64,000 nucleotides of DNA, taken from the NCBI RefSeq assembly GCF_030406325.1, contig NZ_JAUEQY010000008.1, positions 281,210 through 345,209 of the forward strand. The letters are read 5' to 3'. The stretch comes from Actinomadura sp. DC4 (lineage in GTDB: Bacteria > Actinomycetota > Actinomycetes > Streptosporangiales > Streptosporangiaceae). Below are positions 1-7,895 of the stretch, one piece after another. Position 1 is the stretch's first letter. Every line of letters begins with the position of its first letter. The notes beneath the pieces were generated by a model that had not been told where the DNA came from, made no database searches, and was given only the letters and a program-made list of their open reading frames with translations. The position numbers and the translations under genes were made by a program.

Positions 1-197
1 GCGTCGCCGTGGGTGTTCGCGACGTCGGCCAGGTCGACGGCGACATCGATGTTGGCGGCGGCGCAGGCGCCGCGCCAGTCGCCGGCGAGGCGCCGTACGG
101 TCGCCTGCTCGATCATCCACTCGGGCACCGCGTACCGCCGGATCCGCCGCAACCGCGATGCCTCGTGCGGCGGATACGAACGGGAGGTGGCGCTCAC
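1..197 (-). CDS. Hypothetical protein, 5' part only (runs off window start)
   Basis: The GTG start overlaps the TGA stop of the upstream LRR gene (shared GTGA), so the two are translationally coupled. About 65 residues are visible. The N-terminus is rich in Ser, Pro and Arg, with a segment RRIRRYAVPEWMIEQAT followed by RRLAGDWRGACAAA. No catalytic motif is visible and I do not recognise a named family. It is the third and last visible member of the cassette with the LRR protein and the zinc-ribbon SDR, which suggests a shared role. The C-terminus lies outside the window, so length and function cannot be judged. Confidence 0.6.
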   Translation of the reverse strand, partial: MSATSRSYPPHEASRLRRIRRYAVPEWMIEQATVRRLAGDWRGACAAANIDVAVDLADVANTHGD

Positions 198-1333
198 CGG
201 TAGAGGCTTCCGATCGCGTGCAGGTCCGGATGGGGCCGGGCGGCGGGACGGAGGCGCGGCGCGAGCGCCCGCTTCACCCGGCGGGGCACGCCGGGGCCGA
301 AGCCGACGTACTCCAGACGGGTGTCGTCGGGAACGGCGTCCAGCAGGGTCTTGGCGCCACGGCCGGTGACCCCGGTACGGCGCAGCTCCAGCCGCCGCAA
401 GGGGCTGCCGGGCAGCGCCGCGGCCAGCGCGGCCGCGCCCGTGTCCCCGGTGGCGTTCGCGGGCGCGCCGAGACTCCGCTCGGACGGCGGACGCCCCAGG
501 TCGAGCGCCTCGATGCCGCCGAGGGCGTCGGCCAGCGCGCGGGCGCCGTCCGGGCCGATGCCGTTGCCGCCGAGGCCCAGGCGTACGGGCCGGGCGGGGT
601 CGGCCGCCGCGGCGAGGGTCGCCACGCCGGCGTCGCCGAGATGGTTCGCCGGAAGGTAGAGCTCGCGGACGCCCGCGTCCCGGATCAGCGCGGCCAGCAG
701 GTCCGCCGACTCCGTTCCCAGCCCGTTGCCGCCGACGAACAGCCGCTCGACGGGTTCCGGCCGCTCGGTGAGCACGGCCAGCAGCACCCGCAGTCCGTCC
801 CGGGTGAGCCCGGTGTTGACCAGGTCGAGGGTGCGGACCGTCGTGTTCCGCCGCAACATCGCGGCGAGCGCGCGGGCTCCGGCGTCGCCCACCGGGTTCC
901 GCTTGAGCCATACCGCCCGTACGGTCGCGTCCCCGGCGAGGCGGTCGGCGAGCGCCCCGGCACCGTCCGCGTCGATGCGGTTGCAGCCGAGGTACAGCGT
1001 CTCCAGGCCGTGGCCGGGGACGAGCGAGCCGGCGACGGCCCGTGCCCCGTCGCTCCCGATGGCGTTGGTGCCGAGGAGCAGATGGACGGCGTGCGGCGAG
1101 GTCGTCGCGACCGGGAGCAATCGCGCGGCCCCGGCCGGGCCGAGGCCCTGCTTGCACAGGTCGACCCGGCCGCCGGGCCGTACGGTGCCGAGCGGGAAGG
1201 TCTCGTCGCGCGTCACCGGGGCCTCACCGGCCAGCCGCGCGAGCAGCGGGTCGAGGTCCGCCGGATCGGCCGGCGGCACGTCGGGGTGCTCGATCGCGGG
1301 GCAGCGTACGGGCGTCGGCTCCATCATCACCAA
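194..1333 (-). CDS. Leucine-rich-repeat (ribonuclease-inhibitor-like) protein
   Basis: This 379-residue protein is built mainly of degenerate LRRs of about 28 residues with the LxLxxNxIGxxGAxALAxAL pattern of ribonuclease-inhibitor/RNI-like folds; copies are visible from about residue 75 to 335 (for example LYLGCNRIDADGAGALA and LGLGGNGIGPDGARALA). There is no signal peptide or membrane segment, so it is probably cytoplasmic and acts by protein-protein contact. The start ATGGTGATGATGG overlaps the end of the SDR gene by 7 bases, and its stop overlaps the next GTG, so the three genes form one operon. The first 60 residues carry no clear repeat. The LRR fold call is firm; the partner and role are unknown. 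Confidence 0.85.
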   Translation of the reverse strand: MVMMEPTPVRCPAIEHPDVPPADPADLDPLLARLAGEAPVTRDETFPLGTVRPGGRVDLCKQGLGPAGAARLLPVATTSPHAVHLLLGTNAIGSDGARAVAGSLVPGHGLETLYLGCNRIDADGAGALADRLAGDATVRAVWLKRNPVGDAGARALAAMLRRNTTVRTLDLVNTGLTRDGLRVLLAVLTERPEPVERLFVGGNGLGTESADLLAALIRDAGVRELYLPANHLGDAGVATLAAAADPARPVRLGLGGNGIGPDGARALADALGGIEALDLGRPPSERSLGAPANATGDTGAAALAAALPGSPLRRLELRRTGVTGRGAKTLLDAVPDDTRLEYVGFGPGVPRRVKRALAPRLRPAARPHPDLHAIGSLYR

Positions 1334-2730
1334 TCCACCGGTCGGTAGTCCTTCAGGAACAGGCCGGCCATCCGGTCGCCGCCGACACCGCGCACGATCG
1401 GGTCATAGACCCGGGCGGCGCCGTCGATGACGTCCAGCGGCGGCCGGAACCCCGCCTCCCGCTGCGCGGTCTTGTCCGGGTGGGGGCGTTCGTCGGTGAC
1501 CCAGCCGGTGTCCACGCTGTTCATGTGGATACCCGAGGCCGCGTAGTCGGCGGCGGCCGTACGGGTCAGCATGTTCAGGGCGGCCTTGGCCATGTTGGTG
1601 TGCGGGTGGCGGACGGTCTTGTACTCCCGGGAGAAGCTGCCCTCCATCGCCGAGACCTGCACGACGTACCGGTCCGGGCTCCTCGCGGCCTCCAGCAGGC
1701 CGCGCAGCCGCGACGTCAGCAGGAACGGCGCGAAGGAGTTCACCAGTTGCACCTCCATCCACTCGGCCGGGTCCACCTCGTGCAGCCGGAGACTCCAGCT
1801 GTTGCGGTCGCGCAGGTCGAGCGGCTGACCGGTCTCGTCCGTACGGCCTGCGGGGAACAGCGCCTCCACGGGCTTCGCCGGGACGGGTGCGTGGCCGGCG
1901 GCCGGTATCGCCCGGATCGGCGTGTCCGCCACGTCGATCCGGGCGGTCGGGCCGGTCAGGGGGACGCTCTCCGCCGCACGGACCTCACGGTGGTACGCGG
2001 CGGGCCGCCGGATCGTCTGGGCCGCGTTGTTGACGAGGATGTCGAGAGAGTCGAACCGCTGGTGGACGGCCTCCAGGAGACCGGCCACGGCCGCCACGTC
2101 GAGCAGGTCGACCCCGTGAACGTGCACCCGATCCAGCCACTCTCCGGCGTCGGGCACGGCGGCGAACCTTCGTGCGGCGTCCCGGGGGAAACGGGTGGTG
2201 ACCAGGACCTCCGCGCCGTCGCGCAGCAGCTTCAGCGCCAGCTGAAAACCGATCTTCACCCGGCCACCGGTCACGACCGCCCGGCGGCCGCTCAGATCGC
2301 ACCGGGCGTACCGGCGGGCCAGATTCTCCTCGGCGCAGTCCGGGCAGAGCAGGTGGTATTCGGGATGCACTCGCCCGTAGGCGGCCTTGCAGACGTAACA
2401 GGACCGCGTCCCCGCCAGCGAACGCCACGCCGTCGCGGGCCGACCCTGGTCGGCCGCCGGGCCGGGATCCTGCTCCCGGTAGCGGACCGAGCCCGCCGTG
2501 GCCACCTGATCACGCCGCCTGCGTTCGGCGTGCCGCGCCGCCTTGCGCGCCTTCTTCCCCGCCCGGTACAGCTGCGCCGCGGCCTCGTGCACGGCCGCCC
2601 ACCGGGGATCACCGGGTTCCGCCGCGCGGGCCTGGGCCATGATCTCCAGGCAGGCCGCGATCTCAGCCGGGGCGCCTTCGCCGGGCGAGGGCGTCTCAGC
2701 CAGGTCGGTATCGACCACCGCCACCGACAC
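1327..2730 (-). CDS. Atypical short-chain dehydrogenase with N-terminal zinc ribbon
   Basis: This 467-residue protein is almost twice the usual SDR length. Residues 1-105 are a charged helical region. Residues 111-132 hold a C-x2-C...C-x2-C zinc ribbon (C111, C114, C129, C132). The Rossmann part begins near residue 150 with AVVTGGRVKIG, a variant of the TGxxxGxG nucleotide-binding loop, and has an NNAA motif at 234-237. An insert of about 90 residues follows, then a helix with QLVNSFAPFLLTS and the active-site strand VVQVSAMEG (S360). The expected YxxxK reads TNMAK, so Thr378 stands where Tyr is expected and Lys382 is kept. Either the chemistry differs or the protein is a binding or regulatory SDR. 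It heads the cassette with the LRR protein. Confidence 0.85.
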   Translation of the reverse strand: MSVAVVDTDLAETPSPGEGAPAEIAACLEIMAQARAAEPGDPRWAAVHEAAAQLYRAGKKARKAARHAERRRRDQVATAGSVRYREQDPGPAADQGRPATAWRSLAGTRSCYVCKAAYGRVHPEYHLLCPDCAEENLARRYARCDLSGRRAVVTGGRVKIGFQLALKLLRDGAEVLVTTRFPRDAARRFAAVPDAGEWLDRVHVHGVDLLDVAAVAGLLEAVHQRFDSLDILVNNAAQTIRRPAAYHREVRAAESVPLTGPTARIDVADTPIRAIPAAGHAPVPAKPVEALFPAGRTDETGQPLDLRDRNSWSLRLHEVDPAEWMEVQLVNSFAPFLLTSRLRGLLEAARSPDRYVVQVSAMEGSFSREYKTVRHPHTNMAKAALNMLTRTAAADYAASGIHMNSVDTGWVTDERPHPDKTAQREAGFRPPLDVIDGAARVYDPIVRGVGGDRMAGLFLKDYRPVDW

Positions 2731-2758
2731 CCCCGCCGATCACTTCCAGGATTTGGGG

Positions 2759-2830
2759 CAAGGCTGGTCGGATTCGAACCGACGTCCTCCAACCCGCTGT
2801 AAGGCGCGACGACCTCTGCGCTACAGCCTT
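2759..2830 (-). tRNA. tRNA-like sequence with non-canonical anticodon arm
   Basis: Read on the minus strand, 72 nt form a perfect 7-bp acceptor stem (AAGGCTG with CAGCCTT), a D arm (GCGC pairing with GCGC around a loop containing GG), and a perfect 5-bp T stem (GTCGG/CCGAC) with a TTCGAAT loop; the B-box GGTTCGAATCC is intact. No CCA is encoded, as is common in actinomycetes. The 21 nt between the D and T arms have the normal total length, but no 5-bp anticodon stem with a 7-nt loop can be drawn, so I assign no anticodon. It may be a degenerate or pseudo-tRNA, or a tRNA end remodelled by integration beside the accessory operon that starts about 150 bp away. Confidence 0.5.
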
Positions 2831-2979
2831 GCCGCGGCAGAGCCTAGCGAAGAGGGCGGACATTTCATGGCAAATAGACGGCGAACCATTCGCTCGGACC
2901 AACCCGTAGGCGTGCGTCAGAACTCCTCCCACCGGACCTGGTCCGGATGACCAGCGGCCATCCGGTGGATATCTCGGAG

Positions 2980-4320
2980 TCAAACGGCGCGTACGCGGTG
3001 GTCGGACAGGTGGGCGAGGATCGCCTGGTTGGCCTCCCAGCCGTCGGGGAACTTGGCCGGGACGTTCAGATGGACCGGTTCGGTGGAGGGATGGGCGTCG
3101 AGGAGGTCGGCGATGCCGGCGCGGGCCACGACGATGCAGGACTGCCGGTGGCGGGACGCGAGCACGCACAGCCGCCCGGCTTCGAGGTGGAACGCGGTGG
3201 CGTCGCGGCGGCCCGACAGGGGATGGACCACGATCGTGACTTCGAACTCCCGGCCCTGCAGCCGGTTCGCGGTGTCCACGGTGATCTGCGCCGCGCCGGG
3301 GATGCGTGCGAGCGCCCGGCGGATCTGGTCGGCCTGGTCGCGGTGGGCGACTCCGATCGCGATGCGCGACGGGCCGATGTCCTGGCCTCCGGGACGGCGT
3401 TCGCAGACGCCGACCGCTCCCAGGGTCAGCAGGCGTGCGGCGATCTGGGCCGCGGCGTCGGCGGCCTCCGCGTCGGTGCGCAGCGTATGGCGGGCGGGCA
3501 GTTCGTGGAGGGCCCAGCCCGTACGGGCGGCCATCGCCAGGGTCTCATCGACCGCGCTCCCGAACCCGGCCGCGGTGAACTCCAGGCGGCGCGTGCCGTC
3601 GGCGGTGGCCGCGCTGAAGCCGGCGAACGGATAGAACGCGGCGGAGACGATCGGGGCCGCCGAGGAGGGAAGCCGCCAGGAGACCGGGAGGCGGTGCGGC
3701 GGGGCCAGCTCGGGGTTCTGGGCGAGCACCACGGCCACCGCGCTCTGCATCGGGTCGTACGGCAGGCCGATCCAGCGTGAGGTGTCGATGATCGAGAACG
3801 GGTCCAGCTGCCCGGGATCACCGACGAACAGGGCGCGTTCGAAGCGGCCGGCGATGGACAGCAGCATGTCGGAGCGCATCTGGTACGCCTCGTCCACGAT
3901 CGCCCAGGCCCAGCGGTGGTCCTTCACGGTGGCCCATTTGGCCGCGGTGGCCAGCACCACGTCGGCGTGGCCCAGGTCGTCCGCCTTCCGGGCGATCGTG
4001 ATGTTGGGCAGGGCCAGCAGGGGGGCCGGTGCGGTGTACTCCGTGGCCGACAGGCGGCCGATGCGCAGCGTCGGATGCTCGGCGGCGAGCCGTAGGACGA
4101 GGTCGTCGATCTGGTTGTTGGTCTGCGCGACGATCATGCAGCGCTCGCCGCCCTCGACCAGCGTGATCGCGGCCCGTACGACGAGGGTGGTCTTTCCCGC
4201 GCCCGGCGGGGAGTCGACGACGAGGCCGCGCCGGGGACCGGCCGCCATGGTCGCCATGTCGGCGAGGATCGTCCGTACGGCGGTCTCCGCCGCGGCCACC
4301 GGATCGGCGATGCTCACCAT
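2980..4320 (-). CDS. SF1 (Upf1/Dna2-like) helicase-type ATPase
   Basis: This 446-residue P-loop enzyme has the superfamily-1 motifs in order: Walker A DSPPGAGKTT (K43), TNNQ near residue 67 (motif Ia), Walker B WAIVDEAYQ (D143/E144), motif III GDPGQLDPF near 167, NRLQGREFEVTIVVHP near 365 (motif V) and LCVLASRHRQSCIVV near 395 (motif VI). This is the AAA_11/AAA_12 layout of Upf1/Dna2-type helicases, compact and without large insertions. Its ATG lies inside the end of the preceding gene (7-base overlap), making it the last gene of a four-gene operon that also encodes a Cas4-like FeS nuclease. A separately encoded nuclease plus SF1 helicase resembles a split Dna2, so DNA unwinding or end processing is a reasonable inference. 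Confidence 0.85.
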   Translation of the reverse strand: MVSIADPVAAAETAVRTILADMATMAAGPRRGLVVDSPPGAGKTTLVVRAAITLVEGGERCMIVAQTNNQIDDLVLRLAAEHPTLRIGRLSATEYTAPAPLLALPNITIARKADDLGHADVVLATAAKWATVKDHRWAWAIVDEAYQMRSDMLLSIAGRFERALFVGDPGQLDPFSIIDTSRWIGLPYDPMQSAVAVVLAQNPELAPPHRLPVSWRLPSSAAPIVSAAFYPFAGFSAATADGTRRLEFTAAGFGSAVDETLAMAARTGWALHELPARHTLRTDAEAADAAAQIAARLLTLGAVGVCERRPGGQDIGPSRIAIGVAHRDQADQIRRALARIPGAAQITVDTANRLQGREFEVTIVVHPLSGRRDATAFHLEAGRLCVLASRHRQSCIVVARAGIADLLDAHPSTEPVHLNVPAKFPDGWEANQAILAHLSDHRVRAV

Positions 4321-5816
4321 GACTCCTCGACACCGTCGTCACGGGAATCGTTGAGGGCCGGCGGGCCGCCGTGCGTCCACGGCGTCTCCTCGATCGGCGG
4401 GAACTCGCGCGGGCTCGACCAGCCGGGGTCGTGGGTGTAGAGGACCTCGTCGCCGCGTTCGGGCACGGCCTCGGTGCGCGGTTTGCCGGGTGTGCCCATC
4501 CCGCTGGTCACCTCCAGGACGACCAGCCAGGCGTCGTCGTCCTGGGTGACGCTGGAGATCCGCACTTTGTCCTTGGGGCGTTCCGGGCGGACGACCGGGC
4601 TCCCGGGTTCGATGCGCATCGGGTCATCCGTACGGACGGTGAACCGGGGCCGTAGCATGGGGCGGCCCTTGTCGCTGGCCGAGGTCCGCGTCGGCTCGCG
4701 GTCCACGACCGTACCGCCGAAGGCCTCGCCGACGGTGCGGAGCTCGGCCATGACGAACGGGTCCTCCAGCGCACGTTGCGCGTCGTACGCGGCCTGCGCG
4801 CGCTCCAGGCGGTGCAGCCGGGCGGCCGCGGTGGTCGCACGGTCGCGGCTCGGCTGAGGCCGCCCGCCCCCGGCGACGTAGGCGCTGAACGAGGTGAACT
4901 CCTGCCGGTCGAACCGCCACCGGGTCTCCGCGCTCGGCGCCTCGCCGATGGCGCGTAGCCGGTCGATTCCGCGCCACATCAGGTCCCAGGTCGGCCTCAG
5001 CTGAGTCTTCAGCTCACGGGACAGGGCGGCGACGGCTCGCTGGACGGCGCTCGGATCGCCGCCGTTGACGGCCTGTTCGTACCTCTCGATGGCCGGATTG
5101 AGGATCACTCCGTCGAACCCCGGATCGGTGGCCGGCCCCGCCGGCGGACACTGGAGCGGGTCCTCGGCGACCCGCGCCGCCTGCAGCCCGCTCATCCCGG
5201 CGGGCGGGTCGATCCAGCCGAGCAGCGCCGCGAGGTTGGCGTCCTCCAGCGGGCTCTGCCCGGTGGCCCACTGCGCCCTCAGCAGGTCGGTCAGGGGCAG
5301 GAGCATGGCCGAGTCGGGGTGCTCGGCGCGTTCGGCCAGGAAGGTCAGCCACTGGCCGAGCAGCGGGACCGAGGCGTCGACCGGGTTGGGTCCGTCGGCA
5401 CGCCGGAACCGGGTCGACCGGCCCAGGAGCCCGAGGTAGGACAGGGCCACCCGGTTGGGGACGATCGTCTGCGGAGCGTCGAGGTAGATGTCCTGTTCCT
5501 CGCGGTTCCTGGTCGCGGGCAGGGCCTCGGTCTGCGCCCGGCACGCCTCGATGTAGGGCATGACGATTCGGGCCAGGTCGGCGAAGAAGCCGAAGCGCAG
5601 CCCGCGGTTGCGCGGCTGCGGCACGGTCAGCAGCGTCGGCTCACGGCGGTCGGTGCCGACCATCGCGGCGAGCGGAGCGGCCGCCTCTCCGGCGAGGTTC
5701 AACGGCACGATGACCAGCGGCCGGTCGGAGAGGTGCCGGTGCCGTACGGTGCTGAGGCGCTCGGCGTGCCCGGTCTGTGCCGCGTTCAGGTGGGCCAGCG
5801 TGGTGAGCAGGGTCAT
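4314..5816 (-). CDS. Hypothetical protein of the nuclease-helicase operon
   Basis: This 500-residue protein matches no family I recognise. The chosen ATG (MTLLTTLAHLN) sits in an ATGA overlap with the end of the nuclease gene; the open frame continues upstream but that part lies over the nuclease and has Arg-rich shadow composition. The N-terminal third is mixed alpha/beta (PLVIVPLNLAGEAAAPLAAM), the middle is helical, and the C-terminal 150 residues look beta-rich (RPRFTVRTDDPMRIEPGS, AWLVVLEVTSGMG), perhaps an OB-fold or SH3-like nucleic-acid-binding barrel. The last bases overlap the helicase start. Its fixed place between nuclease and helicase suggests a structural or adaptor subunit of the same complex. 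Confidence 0.75.
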   Translation of the reverse strand: MTLLTTLAHLNAAQTGHAERLSTVRHRHLSDRPLVIVPLNLAGEAAAPLAAMVGTDRREPTLLTVPQPRNRGLRFGFFADLARIVMPYIEACRAQTEALPATRNREEQDIYLDAPQTIVPNRVALSYLGLLGRSTRFRRADGPNPVDASVPLLGQWLTFLAERAEHPDSAMLLPLTDLLRAQWATGQSPLEDANLAALLGWIDPPAGMSGLQAARVAEDPLQCPPAGPATDPGFDGVILNPAIERYEQAVNGGDPSAVQRAVAALSRELKTQLRPTWDLMWRGIDRLRAIGEAPSAETRWRFDRQEFTSFSAYVAGGGRPQPSRDRATTAAARLHRLERAQAAYDAQRALEDPFVMAELRTVGEAFGGTVVDREPTRTSASDKGRPMLRPRFTVRTDDPMRIEPGSPVVRPERPKDKVRISSVTQDDDAWLVVLEVTSGMGTPGKPRTEAVPERGDEVLYTHDPGWSSPREFPPIEETPWTHGGPPALNDSRDDGVEESW

Positions 5817-6970
5817 GCCGCGCCGCCCAGGAGCGCGTCCCGTAGGCGGGCGGCGTGCCGCAGCGCACGGGTGACCTCCCGCTGGTCCGCCGAGGGAGCG
5901 CGCTTGCCCCGGGCCAGGTCGAGCGCCGTACCGATCGTGTCCAGACCTCCGAGGTCGTCGCGTACGGTCGGCCCGAGCACGTCGACGGACTGGGCGGTGC
6001 GTGCCTCGTCGCGGCAGAAGCCTGCGAGCTCGCAGTTGGCCAGGCAACTCGGCTGGTAGCGGGAGTCCACGCTGCCGAGCGCGTCGACGAGTTCCTCGCT
6101 CGGGCGGGTGGGCGTGCCGTCGGCGTCCGGCGCGAGGTCGAGGGTGACGCCGTCCGGCAGCGCGTCCAGCAGTGTGTCGATACGGGTCAGCCGGGACAGC
6201 TGGCGGCGTACGACGTCGATCTGCTGGCGCGCGTCGATCATCGTGGCGGTGGCGCGGAAGGAGAAGTTCTCCGGCGTCACCAGGATGACGTCGTGGGAGA
6301 CCGCCTCGGGGGGCACGCCCACCTCGGCCAGCAGTTCGCGCAGCGCGAGGATGTACACGGCGGCCTGCTTGGTGGCGGCGGCGACCTGGTCTCCGTCCGC
6401 CTGACCGTCGATGACCGCGAACGACTTGATCTCGATGACGTGGAACCGGCCGCCGAGCTGGAAGGTGACCACATCGGGTTCGAGGAAGACGTCGTGGCCG
6501 CCGACCCGGAGCCGCAGCATAGGGTGGTCGAACAACGTGCGCGGTTCGTCGCCGTCGCTCTGCGCGGCCTGCAGCAGCTCGTTGCGGGTGCGCCGGTAGC
6601 GGACGTTGCGGTCGACCAGGTCACCGACGACGTCGAGCGGGATGTAGGAGACCTCCGGGATGGGCAGCGCGAGCTTGTCCCGCAGCAGCCGCAGGAGCTC
6701 GGCACAGCCGTTCGCCTTGACCTGAGCCTCGAACGCGTTGCCGTGGGCGAGCGCGAACGGGGACATTCCAAAGGGAGCGGGGAAACCCGTCTGGGCGGCG
6801 ATCCGTGTCTTGTCGACACCGGCGGCGTCCATCACGGCGCGGCGTCCGCATCCGGGGTTGATGGTCAGTGCGGCCACGGCGCGCGCGTTGTAATTGAGCG
6901 GCCGGACAGTCCCACGCAGTGCGTCGAGTCGGTCATCTAGGGGATTCACGTCGGTCCTTGGGGAAGTCAC
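5813..6970 (-). CDS. Cas4/AddB-like PD-(D/E)XK nuclease with predicted [4Fe-4S] cluster
   Basis: This 385-residue protein carries the RecB-family nuclease signature: H76 in LAHGNAFEAQ, D166 in LEPDVVTF, E180/K182 in FHVIEIKSF, and QAAVY near 202-206. Four cysteines are placed as in Cas4, AddB and Dna2: one N-terminal (C41, NPGCGRRA) and three near the C-terminus (C309, C313, C319 in CLANCELAGFC). In those families the four Cys bind a [4Fe-4S] cluster that closes the nuclease fold over DNA ends. No helicase domain is attached, but an SF1 helicase is encoded two genes on. The start is 6 bp after the upstream gene's stop and the end overlaps the next ATG. No CRISPR array or other cas gene is visible, so the call is Cas4-like, not Cas4. 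Confidence 0.85.
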   Translation of the reverse strand: MTSPRTDVNPLDDRLDALRGTVRPLNYNARAVAALTINPGCGRRAVMDAAGVDKTRIAAQTGFPAPFGMSPFALAHGNAFEAQVKANGCAELLRLLRDKLALPIPEVSYIPLDVVGDLVDRNVRYRRTRNELLQAAQSDGDEPRTLFDHPMLRLRVGGHDVFLEPDVVTFQLGGRFHVIEIKSFAVIDGQADGDQVAAATKQAAVYILALRELLAEVGVPPEAVSHDVILVTPENFSFRATATMIDARQQIDVVRRQLSRLTRIDTLLDALPDGVTLDLAPDADGTPTRPSEELVDALGSVDSRYQPSCLANCELAGFCRDEARTAQSVDVLGPTVRDDLGGLDTIGTALDLARGKRAPSADQREVTRALRHAARLRDALLGGAA

Positions 6971-6976
6971 AGTCGG

Positions 6977-7825
6977 TCAGCCCTGACGGGCGGCACCGCG
7001 AATGGTTTTCAAGCGCGTTCCGAACAACTGCCCGGCATCGTCCAGTTGCCGCCGGGCGCGCCGGGCCGTGGTGACCCGGGTGTCATGATCGGCGTCATAG
7101 TGCACGTCCAGTTCGGCTTGAGCGGCGGCCCGTACGAGGCCGGGATCCATGCCCGTCTTCGACGCGCCCGCGTCGGCGATGGTTGCCCCCGGAATGTTCA
7201 CGGCGAACTGTTGTAGCAGCCGCCCGGCTCCGACCGGTGCCGGCTCGCCGCTCTCGGCGACGGCGGGCAAAGTGGTCACGGCCTCGGCGATGCTGATGGC
7301 GGCGGCGAGGAAGTGAACGCGGGGACTCAGCGGGCCGACGACACGCTCTTCCATCGGCCACGTGCTCACGGTCAGCAGCGCGCGGGCCGGCGCGAGATGG
7401 TCATAGGTCAGCGCGGGGCACAGGTAGTACGGCCTGGCCCCGGGAGAGGACCGGTAGGAGCGCTCCTCGTCCCGGCGCAGGCTGGTGAGCCGCGACGCGG
7501 GCAGCGTGCCGGTGAAGAACGCCTCGTGCACGGCGCCGATCAGTTTCGGCGCCGCGGGTACGCCGAGCAGCGTGAGTGCCTGGTGGACCTGTTCACGTAC
7601 CGGGAGCATCGATGTCGCGACCGATCCGCCGGACGCGGTGCCGGCCTCCGTCCGGGATTCGTCGGCCTCGGGTGGGCTGATCAGGGTGTCCCAGGCGCGT
7701 TCCGTACGACGCAATTCCGCCCGCAGCTCTTTGGCGCGCCCGGAATCTCGCTGGGCCACGGCCTCGCGCACCGCTTGGCGCAGTTGCGCGATGCGGCGCT
7801 CGAGAGCGTCGAGTGCGTCCTCCAT
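6977..7825 (-). CDS. Coiled-coil protein, first gene of the nuclease-helicase operon
   Basis: This 282-residue protein starts with a long charged helix (LDALERRIAQLRQAVREA continuing to about residue 48), a probable coiled coil for oligomerisation. The middle (about 75-215) is helical with a short segment RPYYLCPALTYDHLAPARAL; the C-terminus is again charged and helical. There is no signal peptide, membrane segment or recognisable catalytic motif. The stop is 6 bp before the Cas4-like nuclease gene, so it leads the operon and could be a sensor, regulator or scaffold. Function unknown. Confidence 0.75.
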   Translation of the reverse strand: MEDALDALERRIAQLRQAVREAVAQRDSGRAKELRAELRRTERAWDTLISPPEADESRTEAGTASGGSVATSMLPVREQVHQALTLLGVPAAPKLIGAVHEAFFTGTLPASRLTSLRRDEERSYRSSPGARPYYLCPALTYDHLAPARALLTVSTWPMEERVVGPLSPRVHFLAAAISIAEAVTTLPAVAESGEPAPVGAGRLLQQFAVNIPGATIADAGASKTGMDPGLVRAAAQAELDVHYDADHDTRVTTARRARRQLDDAGQLFGTRLKTIRGAARQG

Positions 7826-7895
7826 GGGGCCAGAGTAATACCAAGCTTCCAGTGTTTTCCAGCAAACTCCAGAGACGCGTGTTTCCGAAGCGGCG

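Noticed and set aside
5817..6047. Longer N-terminus for the unknown protein of the Cas4-like operon
   Set aside because: Arg/Pro-rich shadow over the nuclease gene; the ATGA overlap at 5816 is the natural start.
5813..6970. cas4 of a CRISPR-Cas locus
   Set aside because: No repeat array, cas1 or cas2 is visible; Cas4-like domains are frequent outside CRISPR.
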